Below, in pieces: positions 15,716 through 18,004 of a stretch of DNA of 18,004 bases. The notes beneath the pieces were generated by a model. It worked only from the letters and a program-made list of their open reading frames with translations, was not told the origin of the DNA and made no database searches. A program made the position numbers and the translations under genes. The first letter of the stretch is position 1, and each line of letters starts with the position of its first letter. This stretch comes from Candidatus Zixiibacteriota bacterium (lineage in GTDB: Bacteria > Zixibacteria > MSB-5A5 > CAIYYT01): the NCBI GenBank assembly GCA_963205155.1, contig CAUJJY010000350.1, positions 1-18,004 on the forward strand, read 5' to 3'.

Positions 15716-15734
15716 CGGCGGGAATATCCTGCCG
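15716..15734 (+). terminator. Probable intrinsic terminator after the NodB gene
   Basis: CGGCGGGA (15716-15723) pairs with TCCTGCCG (15727-15734) across a three-base ATA loop, giving eight pairs including one G-T. It is followed by GTTCCTTTA, a weak T-rich tail. The GC-rich stem is good; the imperfect T-run lowers certainty. Confidence 0.5.
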
Positions 15735-15762
15735 GTTCCTTTACACGGTCTTCAGTTACGGC

Positions 15763-15790
15763 TTGACTTTTAGACAATAACGATTAAATT
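15763..15790 (+). promoter_or_regulatory. Candidate sigma70 promoter, distal, for the first tandem GT2 gene
   Basis: TTGACT (15763-15768, five of six), a 16-base spacer, and TAAATT (15785-15790, four of six). A start near 15797 would fall inside the inverted repeat 15795-15824 and leave a leader of about 125 bases. Confidence 0.4.
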
Positions 15791-15794
15791 ACTC

Positions 15795-15824
15795 GACGTT
15801 GTGCCCCATGAGAAGATCAACGTC
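15795..15824. repeat. Seven-base inverted repeat, operator-like
   Basis: GACGTTG (15795-15801) and CAACGTC (15818-15824) form perfect seven-base arms with a 16-base spacer. It lies just downstream of one candidate -10 and two bases before the TTGACA of the next. The arm-to-arm distance of 23 bases, about two helical turns, would suit a dimeric regulator, or the RNA could form a large-loop hairpin. Confidence 0.4.
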
Positions 15825-15825
15825 T

Positions 15826-15852
15826 TTGACAACTTTCCAATTGCACTAAACT
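15826..15852 (+). promoter_or_regulatory. Candidate sigma70 promoter, proximal, for the first tandem GT2 gene
   Basis: A perfect -35, TTGACA (15826-15831), is followed by TAAACT (15847-15852, four of six) after a short 15-base spacer. A better -10, TAGAAT at 15879-15884, is too far from this -35. The short spacer keeps this tentative. Confidence 0.35.
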
Positions 15853-15922
15853 GTTGGTCGCAATTGTCGATTTTACGATAGAATTACGCAATGTTCAATC
15901 CATAGTGAAGGATGCATAGCCG

Positions 15923-17062
15923 ATGAAAGCTTCCGCGATTTCGACCATTATTCCTACTTACAACCGTGCTCATTTGATTTCGAGGGCGATCAACTCTGTA
16001 CTGCCGCAAATGGAAGCGGACGACGAACTGATAATTGTCGATGATGGCTCCACTGACAACACTGCCGATGTCGTAGCAAGATATCGCGACCGGGTCAAGT
16101 ACATCCGCACTACTAATGGCGGCTGTGGTGCTGCGCGAAATCGTGGGGTGAAGGAAGCTACAAGGCCGTTAGTGGCATTTCTTGATTCGGATGATGAATG
16201 GATGCCGGAGCACAATCTCTTGCTGCGAACGGTCATGGAAGCTCGACCTGACTTGCTGTTCTGCTTTACGAATTTCGCTACGCGTTTTTCCGACGGTGTG
16301 ATTCGTCGATATTCGCTTGAAACGCAAACCAACCGCGAACTGAATTGGGAAGAGATTGTCGGTCCGTCCAGGAAACTATCATCTTTTATGACACTTCCGG
16401 CTGGTCTGCAAGATTACACCTGTCATGAATCTGACAATCTTTACAAGTCGCTTTGCGGCACGAGCTATATGTCTGCTGACACGCTTATTGTCCGCAGGGA
16501 AGCAGCTGGCGATAGTCTATGGTTTGCGGACGACACCAAGGTGGCGGAAGAACTTGAGTGCGGTGCACGACTGTCCGCTGCCGGAAAAGGCCTCTATGTC
16601 CATTATGAGAGCACCCTCGTGCATCATCATACGGGCGAACAACTCGTCGATCACAGCGGGTTCGATATGGCCGCTTCGCGAATCGTTGTAATGCAGCGAA
16701 TTTGGGGAAAAGACCAGAACTTCTTGCACCATCATCGTTCCTACTATGAACAGCGACTGCGGGCAGACCGAATGGTGCGCGTCGGTGGCTTCCTTGTTCA
16801 GGGTCGTACTAGAGAGGCACGAAAGGAAATATTGGAAACCAATAATGTGCCGCATTCATACCGGGTCCTTTCGAAACTTCCCGGAGGTGTCACGAAAGGA
16901 CTGCTATCTTTTCGCCGTGCCATCAAGTCGGTACTGAAGAGCCTAACGGTATTTGGTGTCCTCTTGCATGCAGACAACACAATCGCCGGAATTGAGTCCT
17001 TTCTGTTCTCCGATAGTCTTATACAGAATGTTCAGTTTTACTCGGCCGGTCTAGTTCTCTGA
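15923..17062 (+). CDS. GT2-family glycosyltransferase (first of a tandem pair)
   Basis: 379 residues. A soluble GT-A domain starts directly at the N-terminus: STIIPTYNRA (7-16), VDDGSTD (39-45, nucleotide binding), GCGAARNRGVKEA (67-79) and FLDSDDEW (86-93, with the DxD metal site D88/D90). The acceptor-side acidic segment ADDTKVAEELECGARL lies at about 202-217, the GT2 position of the catalytic base. The extra C-terminal segment of about 130 residues has no clear transmembrane helix but is basic and hydrophobic, so membrane association is possible. The expected role is inverting sugar transfer to a lipid-linked glycan. It is about 70% identical to the following gene over its N-terminal 239 residues, with no gap. 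AAGGA ten bases before the ATG supports the start. Confidence 0.92.
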   Translation: MKASAISTIIPTYNRAHLISRAINSVLPQMEADDELIIVDDGSTDNTADVVARYRDRVKYIRTTNGGCGAARNRGVKEATRPLVAFLDSDDEWMPEHNLLLRTVMEARPDLLFCFTNFATRFSDGVIRRYSLETQTNRELNWEEIVGPSRKLSSFMTLPAGLQDYTCHESDNLYKSLCGTSYMSADTLIVRREAAGDSLWFADDTKVAEELECGARLSAAGKGLYVHYESTLVHHHTGEQLVDHSGFDMAASRIVVMQRIWGKDQNFLHHHRSYYEQRLRADRMVRVGGFLVQGRTREARKEILETNNVPHSYRVLSKLPGGVTKGLLSFRRAIKSVLKSLTVFGVLLHADNTIAGIESFLFSDSLIQNVQFYSAGLVL

Positions 17063-17286
17063 CGTTAAATCTTAATGTTCAAACCGGCGGCAGGAATAGT
17101 TAAAGAGTACTGTAAGGGGATGTGCTTATTTGTCGACTAAGTACAATGATGAACCGGCAGCACACTACTTATGCTAAATCGTCGTATGTACGCCATATGA
17201 TGCGGTAGAAGAATCCGATTGCCATGGATTAAGCCGCCTGCTAACTTTCGGCAATCAAGTGTTCAATGGATTCAATGACTTAGAAA
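17063..17286. other. Intergenic region between the tandem GT2 genes
   Basis: These 224 bases contain no gene or convincing terminator. Isolated -10-like hexamers occur (TACAAT at 17142, TATGAT at 17196) without a properly spaced -35. TGCGGTAG at 17201-17208 resembles the ops/JUMPstart core but lacks the flanking element. Unlike the coding sequences around it, it shows no obvious similarity to the gap before the first GT2 gene beyond a GTTCAAT near each start. Confidence 0.5.
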
Positions 17287-18004
17287 ATGAAGACTTCCGC
17301 AATCTCTGCTATTATTCCCACGTACAATCGTGCGTCGTTGATCTCCCGGGCCATTAATTCGGTATTGGTTCAACTGGAGCCGGAAGATGAACTGATTGTG
17401 GTCGACGATGGCTCCAATGATGACACAGCCGAAATGGTTTCTCGATACGGGCCAAAAGTTAAGTACATCCGAACTGTCAATCAGGGTGCCGGAGCCGCCC
17501 GGAATCGCGGAGTCAAAGAGGCTACGCGGCCGCTGATCGCTTTCCTGGATTCTGATGACGAGTGGCTTCCTGAACATTTGCACTTGTTGCGGCAAGTGAT
17601 GCGAAGCCGCCCGGATCTGCTATTTTGCTTCACGAATTTTGCGACACGTTTCAGCGACGGCTCGATCCGGCACTTCGCGCTGGAAACACAGGTAGAACGA
17701 GAGCTGAACTGGGGCGAAATCATTGGTCCCGGTCGCCCTATCTCTTCGTTCATGACGATTCCGCCCGGATCACAAGACTGCATCTGCTATGAGGGGGAAA
17801 ACCTATATTACTCGCAATGCAACACGTCGTATGTCTCGGTTGACACCATGATTGTCCGGCGTCAGGAGGCTGGAGACAGTCTCTGGTTTGCCGAAGATAC
17901 CAAAACCGCCGAAGAGTGGGAGTGTGGTGCGCGTCTGGCTCGTGCCGGCAAAAGCGCCTACTTGCATTGCGAGACTTCACTTGTTCATAGCCACACTGGT
18001 CAAC
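17287..18004 (+). CDS. GT2-family glycosyltransferase (second of a tandem pair, 3' part cut off by the window edge)
   Basis: The frame is open from ATG 17287 for 239 full codons to the right edge. It aligns without gaps to the preceding gene from the first residue: SAIIPTYNRA, VVDDGSND, GAGAARNRGVKEATRP, FLDSDDEW and AEDTKTAEEWECGARL all sit at the same positions, so nucleotide-binding, DxD and catalytic-base motifs are intact. By eye about 66 of 239 positions differ (roughly 72% identity), and differences are spread throughout rather than clustered, as in an old duplication with both copies under selection. There is no clear ribosome binding site (TTAGAAA lies just before the ATG). It would be another inverting sugar transferase, probably with a related but distinct donor or acceptor. 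The C-terminal third is missing. Confidence 0.9.
   Translation, partial: MKTSAISAIIPTYNRASLISRAINSVLVQLEPEDELIVVDDGSNDDTAEMVSRYGPKVKYIRTVNQGAGAARNRGVKEATRPLIAFLDSDDEWLPEHLHLLRQVMRSRPDLLFCFTNFATRFSDGSIRHFALETQVERELNWGEIIGPGRPISSFMTIPPGSQDCICYEGENLYYSQCNTSYVSVDTMIVRRQEAGDSLWFAEDTKTAEEWECGARLARAGKSAYLHCETSLVHSHTGQ

Larger units (their letters stand above)
15649..15922. other. Intergenic region between the NodB and GT2 genes
   Basis: These 274 non-coding bases are laid out as terminator-like hairpin (15716-15734), two candidate promoters (-35 boxes at 15763 and 15826), an inverted repeat (15795-15824) and a ribosome binding site, AAGGA at 15908-15912, ten bases before ATG 15923. It reads as an end-of-operon/start-of-operon junction. 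Confidence 0.6.

Noticed and set aside
17201..17208. TGCGGTAG resembling the ops/JUMPstart core for RfaH
   Set aside because: Seven of eight bases match, but the following conserved bases and the rest of the JUMPstart element are missing, and it precedes only one gene; chance is likely.
1..18004. Mobile elements, CRISPR arrays, toxin-antitoxin or phage-defence genes
   Set aside because: I looked for transposase or integrase motifs, regularly spaced repeats, terminal inverted repeats and small paired genes and found none; the content is consistently glycan biosynthesis.

Overview
The window is the middle of a bacterial extracellular or cell-surface polysaccharide biosynthesis locus. It holds 14 protein-coding genes; the first and last are cut by the window edges. 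No rRNA, tRNA, CRISPR array, insertion sequence, integrase or phage gene was seen. Base composition looks mid-range, GTG and TTG starts are common, and no taxonomic marker gene is present. The organism can only be called a bacterium, probably Gram-negative-like, because the FemAB-type protein and one glycosyltransferase resemble families known from exosortase A (XrtA/PEP-CTERM) exopolysaccharide loci. A named phylum cannot be supported.

Layout. Positions 1-1685 (minus strand): a two-gene unit with a GNAT-type acyltransferase followed, with an ATGA overlap, by a divergent NodB/polysaccharide-deacetylase-like protein that runs off the left edge. Positions 1686-2058: a 373-base divergent intergenic region with candidate promoters in both directions. 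Positions 2059-11430 (plus strand): one compact, probably co-transcribed array of eight genes, with gaps of 51 bases or less or short overlaps. In order they are a FemAB-like acyl/aminoacyltransferase, a DegT/DnrJ/EryC1/StrS-type PLP aminotransferase, a NodB deacetylase, a GT4 glycosyltransferase, a membrane GT2 glycosyltransferase, two more GT4 enzymes and a CapA-type metallophosphatase-like protein. Positions 11708-13111: a phenylacetate-CoA-ligase/CapK-like adenylate-forming enzyme behind a 277-base leader. Positions 13368-15648: a CelD/BcsL-type GNAT protein and a second canonical NodB deacetylase, behind a near-consensus sigma70 promoter. Positions 15923-18004: two tandem paralogous GT2 glycosyltransferases, about 70% identical by eye, each behind its own long intergenic region.

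Likely joint function. The glycosyltransferases would build an oligosaccharide repeat. The aminotransferase would supply an amino sugar. The NodB proteins would remove N- or O-acetyl groups, and the GNAT/FemAB/CelD proteins would add acyl or aminoacyl groups. The CapK-like enzyme could activate a carboxylic acid for such decoration. Three separate times an acyltransferase-type gene is encoded with a NodB-type gene in the same transcription unit, which is the most notable architectural pattern here. The initiating phosphoglycosyltransferase, Wzx flippase, Wzy polymerase, outer-membrane exporter, chain-length regulator and exosortase are not in the window and would have to be encoded elsewhere.

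The left array is tightly packed, whereas the right third (from 11431) is broken into individually promoted units separated by 224-277 base gaps. That fits a conserved core followed by accessory or added cassettes.
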